A DNA stretch of 64,000 nucleotides from Lentzea tibetensis (GTDB taxonomy: Bacteria > Actinomycetota > Actinomycetes > Mycobacteriales > Pseudonocardiaceae). Positions within the stretch are counted from its first letter, which is position 1. Every line of letters starts with the position of its first letter. The notes below the pieces were generated by a model, which worked only from the letters and a program-made list of their open reading frames with translations, had not been told where the DNA came from and searched no databases. A program made the position numbers and the translations under genes. The DNA lies in NCBI RefSeq assembly GCF_007845675.1, contig NZ_VOBR01000028.1, forward strand, positions 62,001-126,000, read 5' to 3'. Below are positions 42,231 to 54,131 of the stretch, piece after piece.

Positions 42231-43238
42231 GTGTCCCTGGCGACCGATGTCCTCAACGCCCCCCGTTCGGCGCACGACGTGCTGGAGTGGAGCAGGCAGA
42301 CCGTCACCCCGCGGCTCCAGTCGGCCGTCGCCACGCTGCCGACGACCACGCGCCGCATCGCCGGCTACCAGTTCGGCTGGTCGGACGCGCGCGAACGCAC
42401 CTCGGCACTCCGCTCGGCACTGACGATGCTGTCCGCGTCGGCCGTCGGCGGCACGCCGGAGCAGGCACTCGCCGCCGCGGCCGCGGTCGAACTGGCGCAC
42501 CAGCATTGTCAGCTGCACGACGACGTGACCGACGGCGTCCGCACCCGGCGCGACCGGGCGACGGCGTGGACCGTGTTCGGCGCCGAGCCGGCGCTCGAGG
42601 CGGCGGACGCGTTGCTGGCACAGGCTTTCACCGTCCTCGCGGGCAGCGGCCACCCGAGCGCCGTGCTGGGCGTGCGGATGCTCAACACCGCCATGCTGGC
42701 GGTGGTCGACGGCCAGATCGAGGACCTCGCACTCGACGCACCCCGCCCGCCGGACCTGGCCACGTCCGTGCGGAACGCCGCGTCCACGGCGGGCGCACTG
42801 ATGGGGTGCGCGTGCGCGATGGGTGCGGTGTTCGGCGGCGGGAGCCAGGCGCAGATCGAGCACCTGCGGGTGTTCGGCGCGCACGTGGGCCTGGTGTTCC
42901 AGCACGTCGAGGACCTGATCGGCATCTGGGGCTCGCCGCTGCACGCCGACCTGCACCGGCGCCGGATGTCGCTGCCCGTGGTGGCGGCCATGACGTCGGG
43001 CACCGCCGAAGGCCGCGAGCTCGCCGAGCTGTACTCCGGTGACGAACCGCTGTCGGACGCCGAGGCCCATCGCGCGGCCGAGTTGGTCGACCTCGCAGGC
43101 GGGCGCACGTGGAGCCTGCGCGAGGTCGACTCCCTGCTGGTGCAGGCCCTGCGCCGGTTGCGGTCCGCGCAGCCGGGGGCCACCGCGGCCGACGAGCTGT
43201 TCGCGCTCGCCCAGCAGGCGGCGCGGCACGATCACTGA
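42231..43238 (+). CDS. Polyprenyl diphosphate synthase family protein, altered second Asp motif
   Basis: 335 aa from a GTG. First Asp-rich motif HDDVTDGVRTRRDR (Asp97, 98, 101) is canonical and sits beside ELAHQHCQLH. The second motif, normally FQxxDDxxD, reads FQHVEDLIGIWG, retaining only one Asp position. The fold is that of trans-isoprenyl diphosphate synthases; the changed motif may alter product length or make this a terpene-synthase-like enzyme. No other isoprenoid gene is adjacent. Confidence 0.82.
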   Translation: MSLATDVLNAPRSAHDVLEWSRQTVTPRLQSAVATLPTTTRRIAGYQFGWSDARERTSALRSALTMLSASAVGGTPEQALAAAAAVELAHQHCQLHDDVTDGVRTRRDRATAWTVFGAEPALEAADALLAQAFTVLAGSGHPSAVLGVRMLNTAMLAVVDGQIEDLALDAPRPPDLATSVRNAASTAGALMGCACAMGAVFGGGSQAQIEHLRVFGAHVGLVFQHVEDLIGIWGSPLHADLHRRRMSLPVVAAMTSGTAEGRELAELYSGDEPLSDAEAHRAAELVDLAGGRTWSLREVDSLLVQALRRLRSAQPGATAADELFALAQQAARHDH

Positions 43239-43337
43239 GGTGGCGGCTGCTCTTTCGAAAAGCGTGTGCTGAGCGTGTGGTGGCGATCGGCAGGATGCCG
43301 TCGACAACTCAGTCATTCGTTCCAGAAGAGGTTAGCT

Positions 43338-43907
43338 GTGCGTGTTGCATACGCCTGTGCCGTCGTGCTCGGGCTCGCTCTGACCACCACCGCCTGCTCG
43401 GGCTCCGAGAGCGGCAGCCCGGTCGCCGGTTCCACATCGACGTCGACCAGCAGCAGTGCGGCCAAGAAGGACGCCAAGGCCGACGACGGCGGCGGTGACA
43501 AGAAGGCCGCCGCTGGCAAGTCGGTCACGTTGTCCGACGAGACCATGGGCTACTCCGCCGAGGTCACCCTCAACTCGGTCACCACGGCCACCAAGGGCGG
43601 CCCGCCGATCGACATCAAGCCCGAGAGCGGCACGTTCGTGATCCTCGAGATCACCTACGTCGGCAAGAAGGGCAAGTACCCGGTCAACCCGATGTACTGG
43701 CACCTCATCACGCCCGACGGCAAGGACATCGACCAGATCAAGGGCAACGCGATGCTCGCGTCACCCGCGGACGACCTGGAGGCGGGCGACGTCGAGGCCG
43801 GCAAGACGCTCAAGGGCCGGGTCGCTCTCGACGCGAAGCTCGACCCCGGCACCAAGATCGTGGTCACCGACGTGCTGGACAAGCCCATCGGCGAGTGGGT
43901 GCTGTGA
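43338..43907 (+). CDS. Secreted lipoprotein, DUF4352-like
   Basis: 189 aa from a GTG with AGAAGAGG upstream. Lipoprotein signal ending LTTTAC, predicted lipid Cys20; Ser/Thr/Lys-rich linker (about 21-55); an immunoglobulin-like beta domain (VTLSDETMGYSAEVTLNSV to the C-terminus) of the DUF4352/telokin type, which includes GTFVILEITYVGKKG and GKTLKGRVALD. Surface protein of unknown role. Confidence 0.78.
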   Translation: MRVAYACAVVLGLALTTTACSGSESGSPVAGSTSTSTSSSAAKKDAKADDGGGDKKAAAGKSVTLSDETMGYSAEVTLNSVTTATKGGPPIDIKPESGTFVILEITYVGKKGKYPVNPMYWHLITPDGKDIDQIKGNAMLASPADDLEAGDVEAGKTLKGRVALDAKLDPGTKIVVTDVLDKPIGEWVL

Positions 43908-43983
43908 CGGACGTGGCCGGCCAGCACCTGGCCGGCCACCTTCCGGAAGCCGAACGTCCGCAACCGGGTCTACCGTGCCGGCC

Positions 43984-44541
43984 ATGACCGATTCCCCGTG
44001 GGAGCCACCACTCGCCGGCACCGAGGTCGAGCACCTCGTCGGTGCACTCGACCGGCTGCGCGCGACGTTCCGCTGGAAGGCCGACGACCTCGACGCGGCC
44101 GGGCTGGCGACGCGCGTCGGCGCCTCGACGCTGACGCTCGGCGGGCTGCTCAAGCACCTCGCCGCCTGCGAGGACTTCATGTTCACCACGAAGCTGCGCG
44201 GGGAACCGGTCGGTGCCCCGTGGGACGCGCTCGGGTGGGACGGCATGGGCAGCTGGGAGTTCACGTTCGACGCCACCGAGCCGCCCGAGCAGCTGTACGC
44301 GCTGTGGGACGGCGCGGTCGAACGGTCCCGTGCCCGGCTCGACGCGGCGCTCGCGGACGGCGGGCTCGACCAGCTCGCCCACCTCGCCTGGTCCGACGGG
44401 CGCCGGGTCAGCCTGCGGCGGTGCGTCTGCGACCTGATCGAGGAGTACGGACGGCACACCGGGCACGCAGATCTGCTCCGCGAAGCCGTCGACGGGCGAG
44501 TCGGTGAGGACCCGCCCGCCGGATGGCAGCCCAGGAGCTGA
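43984..44541 (+). CDS. DinB/DUF664-family protein (mycothiol-linked metalloprotein fold)
   Basis: 185 aa from ATG 43984 (ATG 43975 would add three residues). Four-helix DinB bundle: LGGLLKHLAACEDFMF gives the first metal His, and IEEYGRHTGHADLLREAVDG the C-terminal His pair. Actinobacterial members are thiol transferases using mycothiol in place of glutathione or bacillithiol. Substrate unknown; 7 bp before the convergent argG end. Confidence 0.82.
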   Translation: MTDSPWEPPLAGTEVEHLVGALDRLRATFRWKADDLDAAGLATRVGASTLTLGGLLKHLAACEDFMFTTKLRGEPVGAPWDALGWDGMGSWEFTFDATEPPEQLYALWDGAVERSRARLDAALADGGLDQLAHLAWSDGRRVSLRRCVCDLIEEYGRHTGHADLLREAVDGRVGEDPPAGWQPRS

Positions 44542-44547
44542 CTCTCG

Positions 44548-47467
<2,920 letters not shown>

Positions 47468-47503
47468 CCGGCTCGGCGTCCATGCCGTCCCTACGATGAC
47501 GGC

Positions 47504-47854
47504 ATGGACGTCGATCTGTTCGCGGGCATCCCGGTCAGCAACTACGTCGCGGCGCTCACCTGGTACGAGCGCCTGCTCGGACGGCCACCGGCGTTCTTCC
47601 CCAACGACGTCGAGGCCGTGTGGGAGCTCGGCGAGCACCGGTACGTCTACATCGAACTCCGGCCCCAGCACGCGGGCCACGCCAAGCACACGCTCTTCTT
47701 CAGCGACTTCGACACCGTCATCGACCAGATCACCGCGCGCGGGCTGGAACCGAAGCTCCGCGAGGTCTACGACAACGGCGTGCGCAAGACGACCTACCTC
47801 GACCCCGACGGCAACGAGATCGGCTTCGGCGGCGCCCCGGTCGAACCGAGCTAG
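47504..47854 (+). CDS. VOC-family protein
   Basis: 116 aa. Single VOC unit: AGIPVSNYVAALTWYERLLG, FFPNDVEAVWEL, and YLDPDGNEIGFGG. Small glyoxalase-fold protein without identified ligand; complete metal-binding pattern cannot be confirmed by eye. Confidence 0.82.
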   Translation: MDVDLFAGIPVSNYVAALTWYERLLGRPPAFFPNDVEAVWELGEHRYVYIELRPQHAGHAKHTLFFSDFDTVIDQITARGLEPKLREVYDNGVRKTTYLDPDGNEIGFGGAPVEPS

Positions 47855-47987
47855 CGCGCTCACAGTCCGGGAGCCGCCCGCACCAGGCCGCGCACGTCGC
47901 CCGCTTTCAGGTCGATCGACAGCAGGACGTCGCCACCCCGGCTGGGTGAGGCGCACCCCTCACGCCGGGCCGCTACCGTGCTTGCCC

Positions 47988-48506
47988 GTGACGACACCAC
48001 GTGGCACCAAGGAGAAAAGGCGCGCCGCGCTGTCGCTGCTGCGGACGGCCGCGCTGGCGTTCGCGGTCGTGTTCGTCTACTACGTCGCGCCGCTCGACCG
48101 GGCGCTCGACGCCGGCTCGTGGCTCAGGTTCGCGCTCGGCCTCGTGCTGCTGGGTGCCGTGATCCCGTGGCAGGTGCGCGCCATTCTCGGCTCCGAGGCA
48201 CCGTGGCTGCGGGCGGTGACCACGGTCGGCGTCGGCCTGCCGATGCTGCTGGTGCTCTTCGCCACGGCCTACACCGTCATCGCCGACAACGTGCCGGGCG
48301 CGTTCACCGAGCCGCTCAACCGGACCGACGCCCTGTACTTCACCCTGACCGTCTTCAGCACGGTCGGGTTCGGCGACATCGCCCCCAGGGCCGAGGTCGC
48401 GCGGATCGTCGTGATGGTCCAGATGGTCGTGGGACTGGTCGCCGTCGGCTTGATCGCGAAGGTGCTGTTCGGCGCCGCGCGGATGGCCGCCGAGCACCGC
48501 GACTGA
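47988..48506 (+). CDS. Two-pore-helix potassium channel-like protein
   Basis: 172 aa from a GTG; a longer in-frame reading from 47496 is an out-of-frame shadow of the VOC gene. About four hydrophobic helices, and the selectivity filter STVGFGDIAP between the last two (Ion_trans_2 type). N-terminal basic segment RGTKEKRRA is cytoplasmic. No RCK/TrkA regulatory domain is attached. Confidence 0.85.
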   Translation: MTTPRGTKEKRRAALSLLRTAALAFAVVFVYYVAPLDRALDAGSWLRFALGLVLLGAVIPWQVRAILGSEAPWLRAVTTVGVGLPMLLVLFATAYTVIADNVPGAFTEPLNRTDALYFTLTVFSTVGFGDIAPRAEVARIVVMVQMVVGLVAVGLIAKVLFGAARMAAEHRD

Positions 48507-48589
48507 CCTTCTCACCCGCTCCGGAGGAGGCGGGCGCCACGCCCCGGCGTGGACGGTGTGGTCGGAGTTCCGATCCCGAGGAGGCCTGG

Positions 48590-49075
48590 ATGGCAACCCT
48601 GACCGTGTGGCGATTCGACGACCCGGCCGGCGCCGAGGACGCGGCCGAGACCTTGCGAGCACTCGCCAAGGAGGAACTGATCACCGTGCACGACGCCGCG
48701 ACCGTCTCCTGGCCGGGCAACGCGAAGAAGCCGAAGACGCGGCAGATGCACAACCTCGCGGGCGCGGGCGCGCTGGGCGGAGCGTTCTGGGGCACGTTGT
48801 TCGGCCTGATCTTCCTGATGCCCCTGCTCGGCCTGGCACTCGGCGCCGCCACCGGCGCGGTGGCCGGATCGATGGGCGACGTCGGCATCGACGACGACTT
48901 CATCAAGCGGGTGCGCGACGAGGTCACCCCGGGAACCTCGGCCCTGTTCGCACTCACGTCGAACGCGGTCGTCGACAAGGTGCACGAGGCCTTCGAGCAC
49001 AGCACCGGCGAGCTCCTGTTCACCAACCTGAGCAGTGAACAGGAGAACGCGCTGCGCGAGGTCTTCGCCGACTGA
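48590..49075 (+). CDS. DUF1269-family membrane protein
   Basis: 161 aa; GAGGAG 5 bp before the ATG. TLTVWRFDDPAGAEDAAETL start, a glycine-rich membrane hairpin (LAGAGALGGAFWGTLFGLIF then LMPLLGLALGAATGAVAG) and the conserved IDDDFIKRVRDEVTPGTSAL match DUF1269, proteins of unknown role. Follows a potassium channel gene by 83 bp, probably transcribed with it. Confidence 0.82.
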   Translation: MATLTVWRFDDPAGAEDAAETLRALAKEELITVHDAATVSWPGNAKKPKTRQMHNLAGAGALGGAFWGTLFGLIFLMPLLGLALGAATGAVAGSMGDVGIDDDFIKRVRDEVTPGTSALFALTSNAVVDKVHEAFEHSTGELLFTNLSSEQENALREVFAD

Positions 49076-49084
49076 GCCTCCGGG

Positions 49085-50149
49085 TCACGCGCGGCGGACG
49101 AGGTCACCGGACGGGTCCGCGCTCGGCACCGTCCTCGTCGGGCGCGTGCCCGTCACCTGGTCGGGCCAGCCGCGCTGGTCGCGGCGGAACACCGGCACGA
49201 CGAACGAACCCACCACCACGAACGCGACCACGACGACGTCCAGCCCCACCCGCCACGACACGTCGAACAACGGCGACAGCCCGACCGCCCAGATGAGCGC
49301 ACCGGTGGCACCCAGCAGCTCACGCGACAGCAACATCAACGGATGCGGAGCCCGAATGCGGTAGCGCAGCAACCAGTTCCCGATCGTGTGACCGTCCACA
49401 ACGGACGGCAGCACCACGCGGATCACCACGGCCAGCGCGATCGCCCACCACGGTCCGGCGACCTGGGCGAGCAGCAGCACCGGCAGGAAGTCCACCACCG
49501 CCGCGCACAGCCTGCGCGGCACGCTCGCCGCGTCGGGCAACGCCACCACCCGGTCCCGCGACAGGACCTCCGGCACGACCACGGCGACCGGCGCGAGCAT
49601 CCAGCCGAGCACCGCGCCGAGTGAGTTGGAGATCAGGTCGTCGACGTCGGCGATCCGGTACGGGCACGGGTAGTAGCCGAAGTTCCCGCTCTGCTGCACG
49701 ATCTCGACGGCCAGCGAGATGCCGAGCCCGATGGCGAGCACGGAGATCGGGCCGCGGCCGTAAGCCTTGCGCAGCACCATGCCCAGCGGCACGAACAGCG
49801 CGACGTTGAACGCCTGCTGGAGGAACGCCGACGACCGGAGCACCGCGCCGATTCCGGAACGGCCGTAGAACGCCATGTTGTGCCGCATGTCCGTGACCCA
49901 CTGGAACGGCGTCGTCTGCACCATCAGCTCGCCCCGGCACACCGTCGCGGGGTCCGGGAACGGCAGGAAGATCAGCGCCAGCGCCACGATCCCGTACGCC
50001 AGCAACGCGTAGAGCACGTACGCCCGCCGCGGCTCGACGCGGCCGAAGCGGAGGTAGTGGATCACCACCAGCGGTGCCACCACGAGCGCGCCGACCCCGA
50101 CGAAAACAGCAAACCCGGCCCTCATGGACTCCAGGTACGACGCCACCAT
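49085..50149 (-). CDS. VanZ-family/RDD membrane protein
   Basis: 354 aa, around eight membrane helices. The N-terminal half is VanZ-like (NVALFVPLGMVLRKAYGRGP, EIVQQSGNFGYYPCPYRIAD with DVDDLISNSLGAVLGW). The C-terminal part is RDD-like (PRRLCAAVVDFLPVLLLAQV, DGHTIGNWLLRYRI). VanZ proteins affect glycopeptide sensitivity; RDD domains occur in transporters and phospholipid-related proteins. Convergent with DUF1269, 9 bp apart. Confidence 0.83.
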   Translation of the reverse strand: MVASYLESMRAGFAVFVGVGALVVAPLVVIHYLRFGRVEPRRAYVLYALLAYGIVALALIFLPFPDPATVCRGELMVQTTPFQWVTDMRHNMAFYGRSGIGAVLRSSAFLQQAFNVALFVPLGMVLRKAYGRGPISVLAIGLGISLAVEIVQQSGNFGYYPCPYRIADVDDLISNSLGAVLGWMLAPVAVVVPEVLSRDRVVALPDAASVPRRLCAAVVDFLPVLLLAQVAGPWWAIALAVVIRVVLPSVVDGHTIGNWLLRYRIRAPHPLMLLSRELLGATGALIWAVGLSPLFDVSWRVGLDVVVVAFVVVGSFVVPVFRRDQRGWPDQVTGTRPTRTVPSADPSGDLVRRA

Positions 50150-50340
50150 GGGGCCTCAATATCCCCGCTCTGACCTCGCCAAACCCGAATCGCCGAAGTG
50201 CGGCGGAACGGACGTGGCGGCCGGGGCCGAACGCCACGCCGGCAAGCAAGAACATCCCAACGGCACATTGTGTCGGAAGCTCACCTGTGCGTACCTTCGC
50301 CTCCTGGGGCTTTACCGGGGGTGTCTAGCAAGGGGGACGC

Positions 50341-53025
50341 ATGACGTTGAGTCGTGCACGTTTTTGGGCTGCCCGCGTCACGGGCATTTCACTGGTGGCG
50401 CTGGCCGCCATCTCATCCGCGAGCGGTCCGGCCGCCGCGGATCCGCCGAGACCGTCAGCCAGCAGCACCGTCGCCTGGGGAGCCAGAGCCGAGGGCGCAC
50501 TGGGCAACCGGACGACGCTCAGGCGGACGACGCCGGTGACCGTGTGCGCGGTCGGCACCACCGACTGCGAGGCGACCAGCCTCAGCAAGGTCGTCTCGGT
50601 GTCCGCGGGTGCGCACCACAACCTGGCGCTGCTGTCGAACGGGACGGTCGTGTCCTGGGGCGAGAACGACCACGGGCAGCTCGGCGACGGCACCAGGACG
50701 AACCGGCCGGGGCCGGTTCCGGTGTGCGCCGTCGTGTCCACGAACTGCGCCACCGGCCGCCTCCAGGGGGTTGTCGCGATCGCGGCCGGTGATTCCCACA
50801 ACCTGGCGCTGCTCAACGACGGCACGGTCGTGGCGTGGGGGAACAGCAACTCCGGACGGCTCGGCATCGGGTACGCGAACGAGGACCGCACCACGCCCAC
50901 GCCGGTGTGCGACGTGGACTGCGCGGCGGGCCCGCTGACCGGAGTCACCTCGATCGCCGCCGGCGGTGGGCACAGCCTCGCGCTGCGCACCGGTGGTGCC
51001 GTCGTGAGCTGGGGCTGGAACGGCTCGGGCCAGCTGGGCAACCCCGTGCCGAACAACAGCGACCGGCCGGTGGTCACCTGCGCCGTCGGCGCGACCGACT
51101 GCACGGCGAACCCGCTGACCGGCGTGACCGCGATCGCCGCGGGAGGCCAGCACAGTCTCGGTGTGCTCACGGACGGCGGCGCCATCGCGTGGGGCGACAA
51201 CCAGCTGGGGCAGCTCGGCGACGACAGCACGTCGTCGCGCACCACCCCGGCGCGGGTGTGCGCGGTCGGCGCGACCGACTGCGCGGCCCAGCCGCTGACC
51301 GACATCGCGACGGTCGACGCCGGCGGCTACGTGAGCTTGGCCTTGCGCACCAACGGAACCGCCGTGGGCTGGGGACTCAACGTCCGCGGCCAGCTCGGTG
51401 ACGGCACCACGAACAACCGGCGCACTCCCGCACCCGTGTGCGCGGCGGGCGCGACCGACTGCGCCGCCCAGCCGCTGAGCGGGATCGCCTCGATCTCCAC
51501 GAGCGGTGGGCACGGCCTGGCCGTGTCCACGACCGGTGCCGCTTTCGCCTGGGGCCTCGGCGTGAACGGCCAGCTCGGCGATCGCTCGACCGCGGACCGG
51601 ACCACCCCGGTGCCGGTGTGCGCGGTGAAGGCGGACGACTGCGCCACCAGCCCGCTGACGGGTGCGCGGGCCGCGAGCGCGGGCAGCGGTCACAGCGCGA
51701 CCGTGCTGGCGGACGGCACCGTGCGGACGTGGGGCGACCACCAGTACGGGCAGATCGGTGACGGCGCGATCAGCGGCGTGCTCCGGCCGGACGTCGTCTG
51801 CGCGCCGGGGAGCACCGACTGCGCGACCGACCGGCTGACCGGCGTGACCGCGGTGTCGGCCAACGGCGCGTACTACGGCGGTGGCGGCCACAGCCTGGCG
51901 CTGCAGCCGGACGGCGTCGTGCTTTCCTGGGGTGGCAACGGTTTGGGCCAGCTCGGCGACGGCACGTACAACAGCAGGGACCTCCCCGGCCGGGTGTGCG
52001 CCGTGGAGGCGAAGGACTGCGCGACCGAACCGCTGACCGGTGCCACGGCCATCGCGACCGGCGTGAACCACTCATTGGCGCTGATGTCCGACGGCACGGT
52101 CGTGGCGTGGGGCCGCAACGGCGTCGGCAACCTCGGCAACGGCACCTGGCAGGACAGCGCCACCCCGACGCACGTGTGCGCGGGGGGAGAGCAGAACTGC
52201 AAGGCACCGTTGACGGGTGTCGTCGCCATCGCCGCGGGCGGCGACCACAGCCTGGCGCTGCTGAACGACGGCACGGTCGTGGGCTGGGGCTCGAACTACT
52301 TCGGCCAGCTCGGCGACGGAACCGGCGGTCCGGCCGTGCAGGCGCAGAACATGCCGGTGCGCGTCTGCGCCGTGGGTGCGACGGACTGCGCGGCCAACCC
52401 GCTCCGCGGCGTCGTCGCCATCGAGGCGGGCGGCGGGCCTTCGGGCTTCGGCGGGCACAGCATGGCCCTGCTCTCCAGCGGTGCCGTCGTCTCGTGGGGC
52501 AACAACGCCTCCGGTCAGCTGGGTGACGGGACGACCACCACGCGGATCAGGCCGGTGCGGGTGTGTGCCGTCGGTGCGACGGACTGCGCGGCCAGCCCGC
52601 TGACCGGGGTCACCGCGATCGAAGCCGCCGGACACCACAGCGCCGCCGTGCAGACCGGCGGAACCGTTGCGGCGTGGGGAGAGAACACCAGCGGGCAGCT
52701 GGGCGACGCGACGACGACGCACCGCAGCACGCCCGTCCGCGTGTGCGCGGTCGGAGCGACGAACTGCGCGGAGAACCCGCTGACGGGTGTCACCGTCCTC
52801 GCGCTCGGCTACAGCCACGCGGTCGCGGTCGGCGCCAACGGTGCGGTCCTCAGCTGGGGTAGCAACTGGACCGGCCAGCTCGGTGACGGCACGACGACCG
52901 ACCGCAGCGCACCGGGCTGGGTGTGCGCGCCGCAGGCGGCGAACTGCGCGGCGAGCCCGCTGACCGGGGTCACCGCGATCGCCAGCGGCTACAACCACAC
53001 CCTGGCGGTCATCGCACCGGCCTAG
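50341..53025 (+). CDS. Secreted RCC1-repeat protein (14 blades)
   Basis: 894 aa. Signal peptide about 1-34. Fourteen RCC1-type repeats, each centred on WGxNxxGQLGDG (for example SWGENDHGQLGDG, AWGDNQLGQLGDD), at about 60-residue spacing; 14 equals two seven-bladed propellers. Unlike nuclear RCC1, most repeats carry an extra Cys pair, VCAVGATDCAA, which would clamp each blade by a disulfide outside the cell. Adhesion or interaction role is likely; not an enzyme. GGGGGA upstream of the ATG. Confidence 0.9.
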   Translation: MTLSRARFWAARVTGISLVALAAISSASGPAAADPPRPSASSTVAWGARAEGALGNRTTLRRTTPVTVCAVGTTDCEATSLSKVVSVSAGAHHNLALLSNGTVVSWGENDHGQLGDGTRTNRPGPVPVCAVVSTNCATGRLQGVVAIAAGDSHNLALLNDGTVVAWGNSNSGRLGIGYANEDRTTPTPVCDVDCAAGPLTGVTSIAAGGGHSLALRTGGAVVSWGWNGSGQLGNPVPNNSDRPVVTCAVGATDCTANPLTGVTAIAAGGQHSLGVLTDGGAIAWGDNQLGQLGDDSTSSRTTPARVCAVGATDCAAQPLTDIATVDAGGYVSLALRTNGTAVGWGLNVRGQLGDGTTNNRRTPAPVCAAGATDCAAQPLSGIASISTSGGHGLAVSTTGAAFAWGLGVNGQLGDRSTADRTTPVPVCAVKADDCATSPLTGARAASAGSGHSATVLADGTVRTWGDHQYGQIGDGAISGVLRPDVVCAPGSTDCATDRLTGVTAVSANGAYYGGGGHSLALQPDGVVLSWGGNGLGQLGDGTYNSRDLPGRVCAVEAKDCATEPLTGATAIATGVNHSLALMSDGTVVAWGRNGVGNLGNGTWQDSATPTHVCAGGEQNCKAPLTGVVAIAAGGDHSLALLNDGTVVGWGSNYFGQLGDGTGGPAVQAQNMPVRVCAVGATDCAANPLRGVVAIEAGGGPSGFGGHSMALLSSGAVVSWGNNASGQLGDGTTTTRIRPVRVCAVGATDCAASPLTGVTAIEAAGHHSAAVQTGGTVAAWGENTSGQLGDATTTHRSTPVRVCAVGATNCAENPLTGVTVLALGYSHAVAVGANGAVLSWGSNWTGQLGDGTTTDRSAPGWVCAPQAANCAASPLTGVTAIASGYNHTLAVIAPA

Positions 53026-53028
53026 CCT

Positions 53029-53070
53029 CGTGAGTGATTGGGAGGCCTATAGCGCTCCCAATCACTCACG
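53029..53070. terminator. Bidirectional terminator
   Basis: CGTGAGTGATTGGGAG (53029-53044) and CTCCCAATCACTCACG (53055-53070): perfect 16-bp stem, 10-nt loop, between the RCC1 gene and the convergent padR gene. Confidence 0.85.
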
Positions 53071-53091
53071 ACCAGCCTGACGAGGTCCCTG

Positions 53092-53667
53092 CTACCGCGC
53101 GTCGGTGGCAGGGACCTGCGTGCGCCTGCCCAGCACCGCGAGAGTGCCCTCGCACCAGCGGATCGTCGCCTCTTCGAGCGACCGGCCGCCCATGAGCGTG
53201 AGCCAGGGCCCGATCCGGTCGGAGCTCGCCAGGAGCTCCTCCTCGGTCCGGCCGTCGAGCAGCCGCGCGCGAAGTCTGTCGTAACGCGCGAGTTTGGCCC
53301 GCGACCACTCCAGCCGCTCCCGCACGGCGGCGAGCACGGCCTGCACGTCACCCGCGTCGACGGCCTGGAGTTTGATCGCCAGGTCGTCCCTGATCGCGGC
53401 GGGCTTGGCGGGCTCAGCGGTGAACGCGTGCAGCCCCCGCTTCCCGGCCTCGGTGAGGCTGAACAGCCGTTTGTTGGGGCGCCGCTCCTGCTGGACGACG
53501 CGCGCCGCGATCAGGCCGTCGATCTCCATCCGCTCGAGCTCGCGGTAGAGCTGTTGCGGCGTGGTGGTCCAGAAGTTGGCCACGGACGCGTCGAAGCGCT
53601 TCGCCATGTCGTAGCCCGACGCCTCGCCTTCTAGTAATGCGGCCAGTACCGCGTAGCGCAACGTCAT
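53092..53667 (-). CDS. PadR-family regulator
   Basis: 191 aa. N-terminal winged helix: LRYAVLAALLEGEASGYDMAKRF, WTTTPQQLYRELERMEIDGL; C-terminal coiled helix pair (AVLAAVRERLEWSRAKLARYDR) for dimerisation. Divergent from a three-gene redox operon; phenolic acids or other small aromatics are usual PadR ligands. Confidence 0.87.
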   Translation of the reverse strand: MTLRYAVLAALLEGEASGYDMAKRFDASVANFWTTTPQQLYRELERMEIDGLIAARVVQQERRPNKRLFSLTEAGKRGLHAFTAEPAKPAAIRDDLAIKLQAVDAGDVQAVLAAVRERLEWSRAKLARYDRLRARLLDGRTEEELLASSDRIGPWLTLMGGRSLEEATIRWCEGTLAVLGRRTQVPATDAR

Positions 53668-53712
53668 ATGGACAAGCCTACAGCGCCGTGACTAATCTCG
53701 TAAGGGATTACT

Positions 53713-53722
53713 CAACTAGTTG
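53713..53722. promoter_or_regulatory. Palindrome CAACTAGTTG in the padR divergent promoter
   Basis: 10-bp perfect palindrome within ACTCAACTAGTTGACT, plus TAATC/GATTA arms just to its left. AT-rich compared with flanks and between the two starts: probable PadR operator and promoter. Confidence 0.5.
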
Positions 53723-53738
53723 ACTATGGAGTCCGCCG

Positions 53739-54131
53739 ATGCACCCGTTCCGCAAGGCCGTCGAGGCAGGCGATCACACCGCCGTCGAGGCGCTGCTCGC
53801 CGAGGACGTCGTGTTCACCAGCCCGGTCGCGTTCAAGCCGTACCCCGGCAAGCCGATCACCGCGGCGATCCTGCGCGGGGTCTCGAGGGTCTTCGAGGAC
53901 TTCCGCTACGTCCGGGAGATCATCAGCGCGGACGGCCACGACCTCGCGCTGATCTTCACCGCGCGCGTCGGCGACAAGGAGCTCAACGGCTGCGACTTCC
54001 TGCACCTGAACGACGAGGGCCTGATCGACGACTTCCTGGTCATGGTGCGCCCGCTCACCGCGGCGACCGCGCTGTCCGAGGCCATGGCCGCCCAGTTCGA
54101 GCGGATCGCGAGCGAGGCGATGGGCTCATGA
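53739..54131 (+). CDS. NTF2/SnoaL-like protein
   Basis: 130 aa. MHPFRKAVEAGDHTAVEALLAED then FKPYPGKPITAAIL and the beta-rich core ALIFTARVGDKELNGCDFLHL; typical SnoaL-like cavity protein. Couples by ATGA overlap to the flavoprotein. Probably binds or isomerises the operon's substrate. Confidence 0.8.
   Translation: MHPFRKAVEAGDHTAVEALLAEDVVFTSPVAFKPYPGKPITAAILRGVSRVFEDFRYVREIISADGHDLALIFTARVGDKELNGCDFLHLNDEGLIDDFLVMVRPLTAATALSEAMAAQFERIASEAMGS

Noticed and set aside
47860-48003. Short minus-strand frame ending GGDVLLSIDLKAGDVRGLVR plus a few residues
   Set aside because: It looks protein-like at its C-terminal end, but is under 50 codons, overlaps the channel gene start and has no recognisable family; possibly a relic, not supportable.
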